From Flavobacterium subsaxonicum WB 4.1-42 = DSM 21790 (GTDB taxonomy: Bacteria; Bacteroidota; Bacteroidia; Flavobacteriales; Flavobacteriaceae), in the NCBI RefSeq assembly GCF_000422725.1, contig NZ_KE383909.1:413230-477229 (forward strand): a stretch of DNA of 64,000 nucleotides, read 5' to 3'. Of the stretch, positions 26,114-34,277 are shown piece after piece (the first letter of the stretch is position 1; each line of letters starts with the position of its first letter). A program made the translations under genes and the position numbers. The notes beneath the pieces were generated by a model, which was given only the letters and a program-made list of their open reading frames with translations, was not told the origin of the DNA and did no database searches.

Positions 26114-27485
26114 TATTATTTTTTTTACTTCGGTTTTTTTCGTACCATTTTTTAAATGAACTTTCGGGTGCAGCAGGCATCTCTCGTTGCTTGTACCACG
26201 GGTTTAGTTTATTGTTAATTACAAATGGAGCATATCTTAAAGTAAAGCGTAATGCTTTGCCAGATATATCATAAACCATGGGTTTAGAAAGGCTTACGCT
26301 CATGGCTTTCATAGCAATTGTTTTACTTTTAGGGCTGTATCCACTTTTCACGATTTCCTGTCGCCATTTATACAACTGGTCGTGAATATCTATTTTTACG
26401 GGGCACACATTGGTACACGATCCGCATAGGGTAGAGGCAAAAGGCAAATCTTTATTCTTTTCCATATCTAAATTAGGGGCGAGGATAGAACCAATAGGCC
26501 CCGCAACGGCCGTGTGGTAGCTATGACCGCCACTGCGCCTGTAAACAGGGCAGGTATTCATACACGCTCCACAGCGAATGCATTTAAGCGAATTTCGAAA
26601 ATCTTTACGGCCTAATTGTATACTCCTGCCATTATCTACTAAAATAATATGCATTTCCTGCCCATTACGAGGGCGTTTAAAATGACTGGAATAAGTTGTT
26701 ATGGGCTGACCTGTAGCACTGCGTGCCAATAGGTTGAGAAAAATACCCAAATCTTCCCGTCGCGGAATTATTTTTTCCAGCCCCATGCTGGCAATGTGCA
26801 GGTTAGCCAGGTGGGCACCCATATCGGCATTGCCTTCGTTAGTACACACTACAAATTCTCCGGTTTCGGCAACAGCAAAGTTAACTCCGGTGAGGGCAAG
26901 TTTTCGTGTTAAAAAAGTTTCCCGTAAATGCTGGCGTGCCGCTTCGGTAAGGTATTGTGGGTCGGAATTTCCTTTTTTGGTACCTAAATGCTCATGAAAA
27001 GTATCTGATACATCTTCCTTCTTTAAGTGAATGGCAGGCAGCACAATATGGCTAGGCGGCTCGTTACGAAACTGAACTATACGTTCGCCCAAATCAGTAT
27101 CTATAACTTCAACACCATTGTGCTGTAAAAACTCGTTAAGGTGGCATTCTTCGGTAAGCATGCTCTTGCTTTTAACCATGCTGTTTATTTCGTGCTTTTG
27201 TAAAAGTGATAATACAATTTGGTTATGTTGGGCAGCATCTTTAGCCCAGTGTACCGTTATGCCGTTTTTAATGGCATTGGCCTCAAATTGTAAAAGATAA
27301 CTATCTAAATTACTTAGCACATTGTTTTTTATTTGCGACGCTGTTTCGCGCAGTTGTTCCCAACCGGCAAATTTATGGGCAGCTTTATCGCGCTTTGTGC
27401 GCACAAACCACAACGTTTCGTCATGCCAGGTAACGCGTTCTTTATCTTTATTAAAAGCTTCTGCCAGTTGTGCGTGGTCTTTCAT
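26106..27485 (-). CDS. lutB: lactate utilization iron-sulfur protein B
   Basis: A 459-residue LutB protein: an N-terminal LUD domain of about 290 residues (including TGVNFAVAETGEFVVCTNEGN), then two 4Fe-4S motifs, CIRCGACMNTCPVYRRSGG (near residue 307) and CGSCTNVCPVKI, and a C-terminal helical part. It overlaps lutA by 1 nt (TAATG) and lutC by 8 nt. Together these are the subunits of the non-flavin L-lactate oxidation system described in Bacillus. Length and motif order are normal, and I see no damage. Confidence 0.93.
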   Translation of the reverse strand: MKDHAQLAEAFNKDKERVTWHDETLWFVRTKRDKAAHKFAGWEQLRETASQIKNNVLSNLDSYLLQFEANAIKNGITVHWAKDAAQHNQIVLSLLQKHEINSMVKSKSMLTEECHLNEFLQHNGVEVIDTDLGERIVQFRNEPPSHIVLPAIHLKKEDVSDTFHEHLGTKKGNSDPQYLTEAARQHLRETFLTRKLALTGVNFAVAETGEFVVCTNEGNADMGAHLANLHIASMGLEKIIPRREDLGIFLNLLARSATGQPITTYSSHFKRPRNGQEMHIILVDNGRSIQLGRKDFRNSLKCIRCGACMNTCPVYRRSGGHSYHTAVAGPIGSILAPNLDMEKNKDLPFASTLCGSCTNVCPVKIDIHDQLYKWRQEIVKSGYSPKSKTIAMKAMSVSLSKPMVYDISGKALRFTLRYAPFVINNKLNPWYKQREMPAAPESSFKKWYEKNRSKKNNNE

Positions 27486-28222
27486 TATAAAGTGGCGTTA
27501 AGTATTTCGGCAATATGTATTACCTGTACGTTACTATTTTGTCTTTTTAAAATGCCCTGCATGTGCATAAGGCACGACATATCTGCAGCTGTAATGTATT
27601 GTGCTTTATGGTTTAGATGATCGGCAACACGATCTTGCCCCATGCGTACAGACACTGCTTCTTCGGTAACGCAAAATGTACCGCCAAAACCACAGCATTC
27701 ATCTTCGCGGGTAAGGTCTATAAGCTTCAGGCCGTTAACCATGCTGAGTAAATGTTTAGGTTTAGAAAAAGATACTTCAACACGTTCGGTCATACTAGCA
27801 AGGCGTAGTCCGCGCTGACCGTGGCAACTTTGATGTAATCCTACACGGTACGGGAAAGTGGCTTTTAAATTTTCAACCTTTATAACATCGGTTAAAAACT
27901 CTACCAATTCATAAATGTGTTTTTTAATATGCTGCGCGCTACCTATATTTTTATAGTTATGTAAATGCTCTTTAATGTGTAATGTACAACTGCCCGATGG
28001 CGATACTACATAATCACAACTTTCAAAATTATGAGTAAAAAGTTCATCTATATCATACGTTAAATGACTGTAGCCAGAATTTGCCAATGGCTGCCCACAG
28101 CAGGTTTGGCGGGTAGGGTAATATACATCAAGGCCCAATCTTTCCAGTAACTCTAATGTAGCGACAGCTACTTTAGGGTATAATTGGTCTATGTAGCATG
28201 GTATAAATAATCCTACCTTCAT
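27485..28222 (-). CDS. lutA: lactate utilization protein A, Fe-S oxidoreductase
   Basis: A 245-residue protein with two cysteine-rich CCG domains: RQTCCGQPLANSGY (near residue 42) and DECCGFGGTFCV (near residue 176), as in LutA and the glycolate oxidase/heterodisulfide reductase families. It is the first gene of the minus-strand operon lutA-lutB-lutC-fucP-uxaA-SDR-FAH, so its upstream spacer should hold the promoter for the whole fucose-oxidation operon. It is divergent from the GH31 gene, with 277 nt between the two starts. Confidence 0.92.
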   Translation of the reverse strand: MKVGLFIPCYIDQLYPKVAVATLELLERLGLDVYYPTRQTCCGQPLANSGYSHLTYDIDELFTHNFESCDYVVSPSGSCTLHIKEHLHNYKNIGSAQHIKKHIYELVEFLTDVIKVENLKATFPYRVGLHQSCHGQRGLRLASMTERVEVSFSKPKHLLSMVNGLKLIDLTREDECCGFGGTFCVTEEAVSVRMGQDRVADHLNHKAQYITAADMSCLMHMQGILKRQNSNVQVIHIAEILNATL

Positions 28223-28499
28223 AAAGTTGCGAAATGGTTATAGTACATAATTGATAATTACAAAATAAGTTAAATTTTTAAGTTCAAAGTTTAACCTTAT
28301 TGTCTAATTCGTAAGGTATATTGCTGGTAATTTAGTTTTTAATTAAAACTGTACATTATTTTGCTTACTTATTTTATCTGCAATGCTAAATGATAATCAG
28401 GTTTAATGGTTGGCTAATTTTTCAGACTTTTAGCATTGTTAAATGCTTTTTATTTGTTTACACCTAATTCTGTTTACAAAACAGTATAGTTACTTATTT

Positions 28500-31106
28500 A
28501 TGAAAAGATTTTTTATTTTATTTTTTAGTTTGATACCAGCACTACTTTTTGCTCAATCTTACCAAAGCCATACTTTAAGAAAAGATGGATTGCAAATAGA
28601 ACTTGCTGAAGGTATATTAACCATAAAACCACTTTCTGCTAAGGCAATAAGCATACAATGGGAGAAGGAATTAAAAGAAGAACAGGAATTTATTTTTGTA
28701 AGTAATCCTGCAACGATAAAATTTAAATTTAAAGATACAGCAGATAAATTAAAATTGTTTACCGAAATGGTAATGGTAACTTTTGATAAGAAAAGTGGTG
28801 CTATTGACTATAGCGATATCAACGGCAAAATATTTTTAAGCGAAAAAGCGGGTAGCCGAAAACTAATACGCGATTCTATTATGGGTGAGCCTTGTTTTAT
28901 TGCAGAACAAAGTTTTAATTCGCCCAAAGATGAATACTTATTTGGCCTTGGCCAGTTTCAGGATGGTAATTATAACCTTCGTAACATAAGCCGTAAACTT
29001 ACTCAGGTAAATACACAAATAGCTATTCCGTTTTTATATTCCAGTAAGGGGTACGGCATCCTCTGGCATCAATACGGACTAACTAATTTTAATCCGGCCG
29101 ATACCTTTATTCCACTTTTAAAAAGTACTACTATTTTAGGAGAAAAGGCAGATGCTAATGTAACTACTACTGCAGGCACCCAAAAAATATCGCAGGAACA
29201 ATCGCTGCATACTGCAAAATTCACGGCTATTAAAGATGGTAATTATACCTTTATGCTTGACATGGGTGCAATGGATAACCGTCATTTTTTATCGATAGAT
29301 AATGTACCGTACATCGACTTTTCTAATATGTGGTTACCACCAGCAGTAAGTAAAATGATTTATCTTAAAGCTGGTGAACATACTATTAATGTTGTTTGTA
29401 AAACGGCGAATACCCCAAAACTTACCTGGAAACAGGAAAGTGATGAAACTACATTTAGGTCGCCCAATGCTAAATCACTTTACTACGTGGTGTTTTACGG
29501 CAACGATGCCGATGATATTATTGCAGATTATCGTAACCTATCTGGCAATGTGCCCATGCTTCCACAGTGGGCATATGGCTTTTGGCAATGCAGGGAACGT
29601 TACACATCTGGCAAACATTTGGTGGAAACAATACAAGAATTTAGAAACAAGAAATTACCGGTAGATGTTATTGTGCAGGATTGGCAATATTGGGGCAAGT
29701 ATGGCTGGGGTGTGCCTAAGTTTGATGAAACGAATTATCCAAACCCAGAAAAATTTATAAAGCAATTGCATGATTTAAATGCGCACCTATCTATATCGGT
29801 ATGGGAAAATTTGGATAAAAAATCAGACGTAGCTAAAGAATATCTTGCGAAAGACTTATATATACCCAATAGCGACTGGATAGATATTTATAAGCCTGAA
29901 ACACAAAAAACGCACTGGAACGTACTTAATACTAATTTGTTTAGTAAAGGTGTCGATTCGTGGTGGATGGATGCTACTGAGCCCGAAAATGATGCATTGG
30001 TTGGTAAACAAACATATTATGGGTTGGGCGATTTTTACCGTCTTACATATCCGCTTTTTGTTAGTAAAACGGTTTATGAGGGACAACGAAATACTAATCC
30101 AGATAAAAGGGTTGTCACGCTTACACGATCGGCATTTGCAGGGCAGCAGCGGTACGGAACCATAAACTGGTCTGGAGATATTGGCTGGGATTGGGATACT
30201 TACAAACGGCAAATTGTTGCAGGGCTTAATTATAATTTAACGGGTATGCCGTACTGGACCACAGATATAGGTGGATTTTTTCGTCCCGGGCCCGGCCAGT
30301 ATACTGATAAAAAATACCATGAAATTTTAACGCGCTGGTTTCAGTGGGGGGTGTTCAATTCAATATTCCGTATACATGGTTACGGTACCGAAACAGAACC
30401 TTGGAAATACGGACCTGAAGTAGAAGCAAATATGAGGGAGATGCTCAATTTACGATCTGCCCTCATGCCTTATATTTATTCTGAAGCATGGCAGGTTTCT
30501 AAAAATGGATCGACCATAATGCGCCCATTAGTTATGGATTTTGCTTCAGATACAATAGCGATCCAACAGCCTTATGAATACATGTTTGGTAAAAGTATAC
30601 TTGTAGCACCGATTACTGAGCCAAATATTAAAGTATGGAATGTATATCTGCCTAAAGGTTCAGATTGGTATAATTACTGGTCAGGTAAACATTTTACTGG
30701 CGGTAAAACCATTACAACTGATGCTCCCCTTAATAAAATTCCGCTTTTTGTAAAGGCGGGTTCTATTTTGCCTATTGGTGAGGTTATGCAATACGCTTCA
30801 GAAAAACCTCGGGATACTATTGATATACATATATATCCTGGAGCAGATGCCAAATTTGATTTGTATGAAGATGAAGGCGATAATTATAATTATGAAAAAG
30901 GGAGCTACACTATTATTCCGTTTGTATGGAGTGAAAAAGATCAAACCCTAACCATTGGAAAGTTACAAGGTAATTATGCCGGCCATTTAAAGAAAAGGGT
31001 TTTCAATATTACTATTGCTGAAAAGGTTGATGCGAAAAATGAGCCTTTAAAAATGAAAATTTTTTATACGGGAAGCAGGATATTAATTAATGAAATCAAA
31101 TACTAA
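28500..31106 (+). CDS. glycoside hydrolase family 31 with PA14-like insert (alpha-xylosidase type)
   Basis: An 868-residue secreted GH31 enzyme. The ATG at 28500 gives a clear signal peptide (MKRFFILFFSLIPALLFAQ), so I prefer it to an in-frame start at 28443. An N-terminal beta-sandwich is interrupted around residues 220-330 by a segment resembling a PA14 domain (HTAKFTAIKDGNYTFMLDM to YLKAGEHTINVVC). The TIM barrel then shows VIVQDWQYWG, the nucleophile Asp in WWMDATEPE (about 491) and the acid/base Asp in WSGDIGWDW (about 560). PA14-bearing GH31 enzymes include xyloglucan alpha-xylosidases, which fits the GH95 and GH2 neighbours. It is transcribed alone and is divergent from lutA. Confidence 0.88.
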   Translation: MKRFFILFFSLIPALLFAQSYQSHTLRKDGLQIELAEGILTIKPLSAKAISIQWEKELKEEQEFIFVSNPATIKFKFKDTADKLKLFTEMVMVTFDKKSGAIDYSDINGKIFLSEKAGSRKLIRDSIMGEPCFIAEQSFNSPKDEYLFGLGQFQDGNYNLRNISRKLTQVNTQIAIPFLYSSKGYGILWHQYGLTNFNPADTFIPLLKSTTILGEKADANVTTTAGTQKISQEQSLHTAKFTAIKDGNYTFMLDMGAMDNRHFLSIDNVPYIDFSNMWLPPAVSKMIYLKAGEHTINVVCKTANTPKLTWKQESDETTFRSPNAKSLYYVVFYGNDADDIIADYRNLSGNVPMLPQWAYGFWQCRERYTSGKHLVETIQEFRNKKLPVDVIVQDWQYWGKYGWGVPKFDETNYPNPEKFIKQLHDLNAHLSISVWENLDKKSDVAKEYLAKDLYIPNSDWIDIYKPETQKTHWNVLNTNLFSKGVDSWWMDATEPENDALVGKQTYYGLGDFYRLTYPLFVSKTVYEGQRNTNPDKRVVTLTRSAFAGQQRYGTINWSGDIGWDWDTYKRQIVAGLNYNLTGMPYWTTDIGGFFRPGPGQYTDKKYHEILTRWFQWGVFNSIFRIHGYGTETEPWKYGPEVEANMREMLNLRSALMPYIYSEAWQVSKNGSTIMRPLVMDFASDTIAIQQPYEYMFGKSILVAPITEPNIKVWNVYLPKGSDWYNYWSGKHFTGGKTITTDAPLNKIPLFVKAGSILPIGEVMQYASEKPRDTIDIHIYPGADAKFDLYEDEGDNYNYEKGSYTIIPFVWSEKDQTLTIGKLQGNYAGHLKKRVFNITIAEKVDAKNEPLKMKIFYTGSRILINEIKY

Positions 31107-31231
31107 ATTTATCAATTGAAAGAAATTAAATATACAATAAATTTCTAATCAATCAATGAGTTTTAATTAAAGAAATATTTTAAAATTCAATGTCTCTGTT
31201 TCCACTGGCGTTGTTAGTTTTCCGTGCACTG

Positions 31232-31251
31232 TCAGGGATCACAGTCGAACA
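31232..31251. repeat. 20-bp direct repeat, left copy (repeat A)
   Basis: TCAGGGATCACAGTCGAACA occurs here and again, identical and in the same orientation, at 46098-46117. Three further bases upstream match two of three. The minus-strand reading GTTCGA...TCCCTGA resembles the T-loop and acceptor end of a tRNA, a common target of tyrosine recombinases. The copies bound about 14.9 kb. Confidence 0.8.
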
Positions 31252-31322
31252 CCTCGTACCTTTTTTAACCTTATTCACGACATTTTAAAAAATTAATTAA
31301 TTATCAATATTTTCCAAAAATG

Positions 31323-31356
31323 AGCTCTATTTAATTTATGAGGGAATGTCGAACAC
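31323..31356. repeat. nested imperfect direct repeat, left copy (repeat B)
   Basis: A segment built of AGCT, ATTTAATTT, GAGGGA and TCGAACAC in order, matching the same blocks at 45957-45991 in the same orientation with small spacing differences. It shares GTCGAACACCT with the sequence at repeat A (left), so A and B look like variants of one recombination core. Confidence 0.6.
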
Positions 31357-31521
31357 CTACTATAAAATTATCACTGTAAGTGAAATGTATATGGATATAA
31401 CAGCTAATTCAACTTTTAAAATAGGTTACATAATAATTTGCAATTTTATTAATTGGCTGCCGGTAGTTATATTAAAATTGGTGCCTGATTACATATATAA
31501 ATAAATCCCCTATCTAATCAA

Positions 31522-32478
31522 TTATAATTTTAGATCAAGTTCCATTTGTATGTTGCAACGCTTATATGGTGTAGGCTGTCCAGCAATTTTTTTGAATCCC
31601 ATTTTATGATATAGATTAATGGCGGGTTTTAGGATTGTGTTACTTTCTAAATATAATGCAGCGGCGCCCTCATTTTTTGCTGCGTTAATAATAGCCTGCC
31701 CTAATAGCCAGCCAACATTTTTTCCTTGTACTTTTGGGGAGACTGCCATTTTTGCCATTTCAAAATCGTATTTCTTATCTTCCATCTTTATTAATGCACA
31801 AACACCTACAGGCTCATTATTATATAGTGCCACAAATATTTTTCCACCTTTAGCGAGTATATACTCTACAGGATTGTTTAATGCTATAAAATCGGCTTCC
31901 TCCATTTCAAAATATGTGGAAATCCACTCTTCATTTAACGACCGGAAAGCTGATTTATATTGAGGTTCATAATTGATAATTTGAACATTTTTGCTTTCAC
32001 GAAGTTTTTTTTGTTCATATACCCTTTGGTAAAGTGATTTTTGTTCGAATAAATATTCCCATTCTGCAATGGCTTCCCAAAGGTTATTTGTTGCTTCGGC
32101 AATAACACCATCAATAGCAATATCAATGTCTGCACATTGTATCTTTATCTTTTCTGCCAATTCACTTCCTTTATCTGTTAGCCCGGCTACATTTCTCCGT
32201 TTATCTGTAGATTTTAAATTTTCCTGAACCAATCCGGACAGAACCATCTCCTTAATTATTTTTGTAACTGATGGTTGAGAATGTCCCACTTCTGTAGCTA
32301 TTTCTGTAATGGTTTTAGGATTACCTTCGGACAGGACAAAAAATATAGGAAACCATTTTGGATTAAATTCGACATCATATAATTCATAAATTTTGGAGGC
32401 TTCTTCGGTTACTTTAGCTGTAAGTAAACGTAGCCTGCTGCCTAATGCCATTTTGCCGGTTTTATCAAATAAATTCAT
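31522..32478 (-). CDS. MarR-type regulator fused to GNAT acetyltransferase
   Basis: A 318-residue fusion. The N-terminal half is a MarR winged helix (ITEIATEVGHSQPSVTKIIKEM, then the wing LKSTDKRRNVAGLTDKG). The C-terminal half, from about residue 165, is a GNAT N-acetyltransferase with the acetyl-CoA loop VSPKVQGKNVGWLLGQ and ALYLESNTILKPAINLYHKMGF. The ATG at 32478 (MNLFDKTG) is preferred to a start at 32508 that would overlap panB. It lies 20 nt downstream of panB in the same operon. MarR-GNAT fusions are a known architecture; ligand and acetylated substrate are unknown here. Confidence 0.88.
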   Translation of the reverse strand: MNLFDKTGKMALGSRLRLLTAKVTEEASKIYELYDVEFNPKWFPIFFVLSEGNPKTITEIATEVGHSQPSVTKIIKEMVLSGLVQENLKSTDKRRNVAGLTDKGSELAEKIKIQCADIDIAIDGVIAEATNNLWEAIAEWEYLFEQKSLYQRVYEQKKLRESKNVQIINYEPQYKSAFRSLNEEWISTYFEMEEADFIALNNPVEYILAKGGKIFVALYNNEPVGVCALIKMEDKKYDFEMAKMAVSPKVQGKNVGWLLGQAIINAAKNEGAAALYLESNTILKPAINLYHKMGFKKIAGQPTPYKRCNIQMELDLKL

Positions 32479-32498
32479 ATTCTTATTTTTTAGTGGTT

Positions 32499-33317
32499 TT
32501 AATAACATTCATCCTCGTTAGGAAAATTTGCTGCTTTAACATCAGCAATATAATTTTGTGTTGCCATCGTCATTATGCTATGTAGATCAGCATAACGCCT
32601 TAGAAACCTGGGTGAAAAATCGTTGTTCATTCCCATTACATCCTGTATAACTAATACTTGTCCATCGGTTCCTGAGCCAGCACCAATACCTATTGTCGGA
32701 ATTTTTACTTTTGAGGAAATTTCAGACGCAAGTGTTGCAGGGATTTTTTCCAAGAGCAATCCAAAAACCCCTAAATCTTCCATACGAAGGCAATCCTCAA
32801 TAAGTTTTTTTGCTTCAGCATCTTCTTTACCTCTTACGTTATATGTGCCATATTTATTAATTGATTGTGGCATTAAACCCAAATGTGCCATTACGGGTAT
32901 GCCTGCATTCAATATCTTTTTCACATCATCGGCAACTTCTATACCGCCCTCCACCTTAATTGCATCTGCACCTGTCTCCTGCATCATCCTGATCGCTGCT
33001 TCCATAGATTTATATGGATTGCCCGACACAGTACCAAATGGCATATCCACTATCACAAGTGCCCTCGAAGTTCCGTTAACCACCGCCTTGGCATAATTAA
33101 CCATTTGATCAAGCGTTATAGATAGTGTTGTAAGATTCCCAATCATTGTATTAGATGCAGAGTCGCCAACGATAATTACATCAATACCTGCACTATCGAT
33201 TATCTTAGCCATTGTATAGTCATAAGCAGTTAATGCGCTTATCTTTATTCCGGCTTCCTTCATTTTTAATAACTCGGGGGCGGTAACTTTTTTACTCATT
33301 TCTTTATGAACTGACAT
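32499..33317 (-). CDS. panB: 3-methyl-2-oxobutanoate hydroxymethyltransferase
   Basis: A 272-residue PanB, the first committed enzyme of pantothenate synthesis (ketoisovalerate plus methylene-tetrahydrofolate gives ketopantoate). Family motifs seen are KISALTAYDYTMAKIIDSAG, VGDSASNT, VDMPFGTVSG, GADAIKVEGG, MAHLGLMPQS and IGIGAGSGTDGQVLV. Length and motifs are complete, so it looks functional. It is odd to find a core biosynthetic gene inside a repeat-bounded accessory block next to a MarR-GNAT gene. It may be a second copy; panC and panD are not here. Confidence 0.92.
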   Translation of the reverse strand: MSVHKEMSKKVTAPELLKMKEAGIKISALTAYDYTMAKIIDSAGIDVIIVGDSASNTMIGNLTTLSITLDQMVNYAKAVVNGTSRALVIVDMPFGTVSGNPYKSMEAAIRMMQETGADAIKVEGGIEVADDVKKILNAGIPVMAHLGLMPQSINKYGTYNVRGKEDAEAKKLIEDCLRMEDLGVFGLLLEKIPATLASEISSKVKIPTIGIGAGSGTDGQVLVIQDVMGMNNDFSPRFLRRYADLHSIMTMATQNYIADVKAANFPNEDECY

Positions 33318-33357
33318 CGTTTTCTGCTATATTTTATTACGCATACATTACAAAACA

Positions 33358-33384
33358 AGTTATATAACTGGTTATGCAAATGTA
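33358..33384 (-). promoter_or_regulatory. 12-bp palindrome and -7 box upstream of panB
   Basis: AGTTATATAACT (33358-33369) is a perfect 12-bp palindrome of the kind bound by MarR dimers. CAAATGTA (33377-33384) reads TACATTTG on the minus strand, a full match to the Bacteroidota -7 consensus. The palindrome lies just downstream of this box, where binding would block transcription of panB and the MarR-GNAT gene. Autoregulation is inferred. Confidence 0.45.
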
Positions 33385-33647
33385 CAAATTATTTATATTG
33401 GGTTCTAAATTATGTATAAATTGTTATTATTTTTTTCAGATAGCAAAAAGTACAGTTTATATAAGCGACTGCATCATTTGAAAGAAACCGCAAATTGTCC
33501 ACATTCATTATATTATGAAAAACTTACTGCCTATATATACATCTTGTGGTATACCTTATTTTCGATTACCATATTTTGGCTCGAAGTATTTTTAATAAGT
33601 GGAAAACAAAGCTGTACGCAATACTGCCATTAAGAATACCCACTACG
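33385..33647. other. rest of the 330-nt spacer between panB and Crp/Fnr gene
   Basis: The gene-free stretch runs from 33318 to 33647. Apart from the promoter-like elements above I see only A+T-rich DNA. A 73-codon frame at 33412-33633 has no family features or start context, and I do not call it a gene. Confidence 0.4.
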
Positions 33648-34220
33648 CTATTTCCTGCCTAACCGGCTTAAGGTTTCCCGTGTAATCCCTAAATACTGTG
33701 CAATAACCTTTTGCGGTAAGCGTTGAAACAGCTCGGGATATTGGGCTAATAAAAGGTCGTATTTTTCTTTTGCTGAGTTTCTTAGTAAAGATAAAACGCG
33801 CTTTTGGCTACCTACGTAACCACCAAAGGTTTTGCGCTCAAAAAACGTGTGTACCTGAGGTATCGCATCACAAAGTTTTTTCCTGTTTTCAATGGTCAGT
33901 TCCAGCACAAAACTATCCTCAACAGCCTGTATATCCAGCTCGGAAGACGATTGTAAAGCATATGCCGGGTAATCAGATACCCACCAGTTTTCCTGGGCGA
34001 ACTGTATTATATATTCTTTTCCCTTTTCATCATAGGCAGAAGATTTAAGGCATCCCTGTACCACCAGGTATTCTGAAGTTACTTTTTGCCCAATCTTAAT
34101 AATACTTTCTTTTTTAGGCAGTTTTAAAGCTCTAAAAAAGCTTTGTGCAATTTCAAATTCCTTATCAGATATCGTAATAAGTTCTTCAAAATGGCTCCTT
34201 AAAAATGCAGCATACTCCAT
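33648..34220 (-). CDS. Crp/Fnr-family regulator (first copy)
   Basis: A 190-residue cNMP-binding-fold regulator. The N-terminal beta-barrel effector domain (SEYLVVQGCLKSSAYDEKGKEYIIQFAQENWWVSDYPAY) is followed by a long helix and a short C-terminal helix-turn-helix (LPQKVIAQYLGITRETLSRLGRK). This is the compact form common in Bacteroidota. The effector site does not show the cAMP-contact residues of E. coli Crp, so the ligand is unknown. It is a single minus-strand gene downstream of the ankyrin gene and is related in layout to the second Crp/Fnr gene at 45015-45596. Confidence 0.88.
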   Translation of the reverse strand: MEYAAFLRSHFEELITISDKEFEIAQSFFRALKLPKKESIIKIGQKVTSEYLVVQGCLKSSAYDEKGKEYIIQFAQENWWVSDYPAYALQSSSELDIQAVEDSFVLELTIENRKKLCDAIPQVHTFFERKTFGGYVGSQKRVLSLLRNSAKEKYDLLLAQYPELFQRLPQKVIAQYLGITRETLSRLGRK

Positions 34221-34277
34221 GTGCCAAAAATAGCCAATTGGTATGACTTTTCAAAAAGCTAAGCTTTATACGGCGAG

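Larger units (their letters stand above)
31107..31521. other. spacer holding the left direct repeats
   Basis: 415 nt of A+T-rich DNA without a credible gene, between the GH31 gene and the MarR-GNAT gene. It contains two integration-site-like repeats (31232-31251 and 31323-31356), listed separately. The sugar island appears to end and a second accessory block to begin here. Confidence 0.5.

Noticed and set aside
31232-31251. Repeat A as part of an intact tRNA gene
   Set aside because: The flanks do not provide the 5' T-stem strand, anticodon arm or acceptor partner, so it is at most a tRNA-like end fragment.
33412-33633. 73-codon ORF between panB and the Crp/Fnr gene
   Set aside because: No ribosome-binding site, no recognisable domain, low-complexity A+T-rich DNA; more likely spacer.
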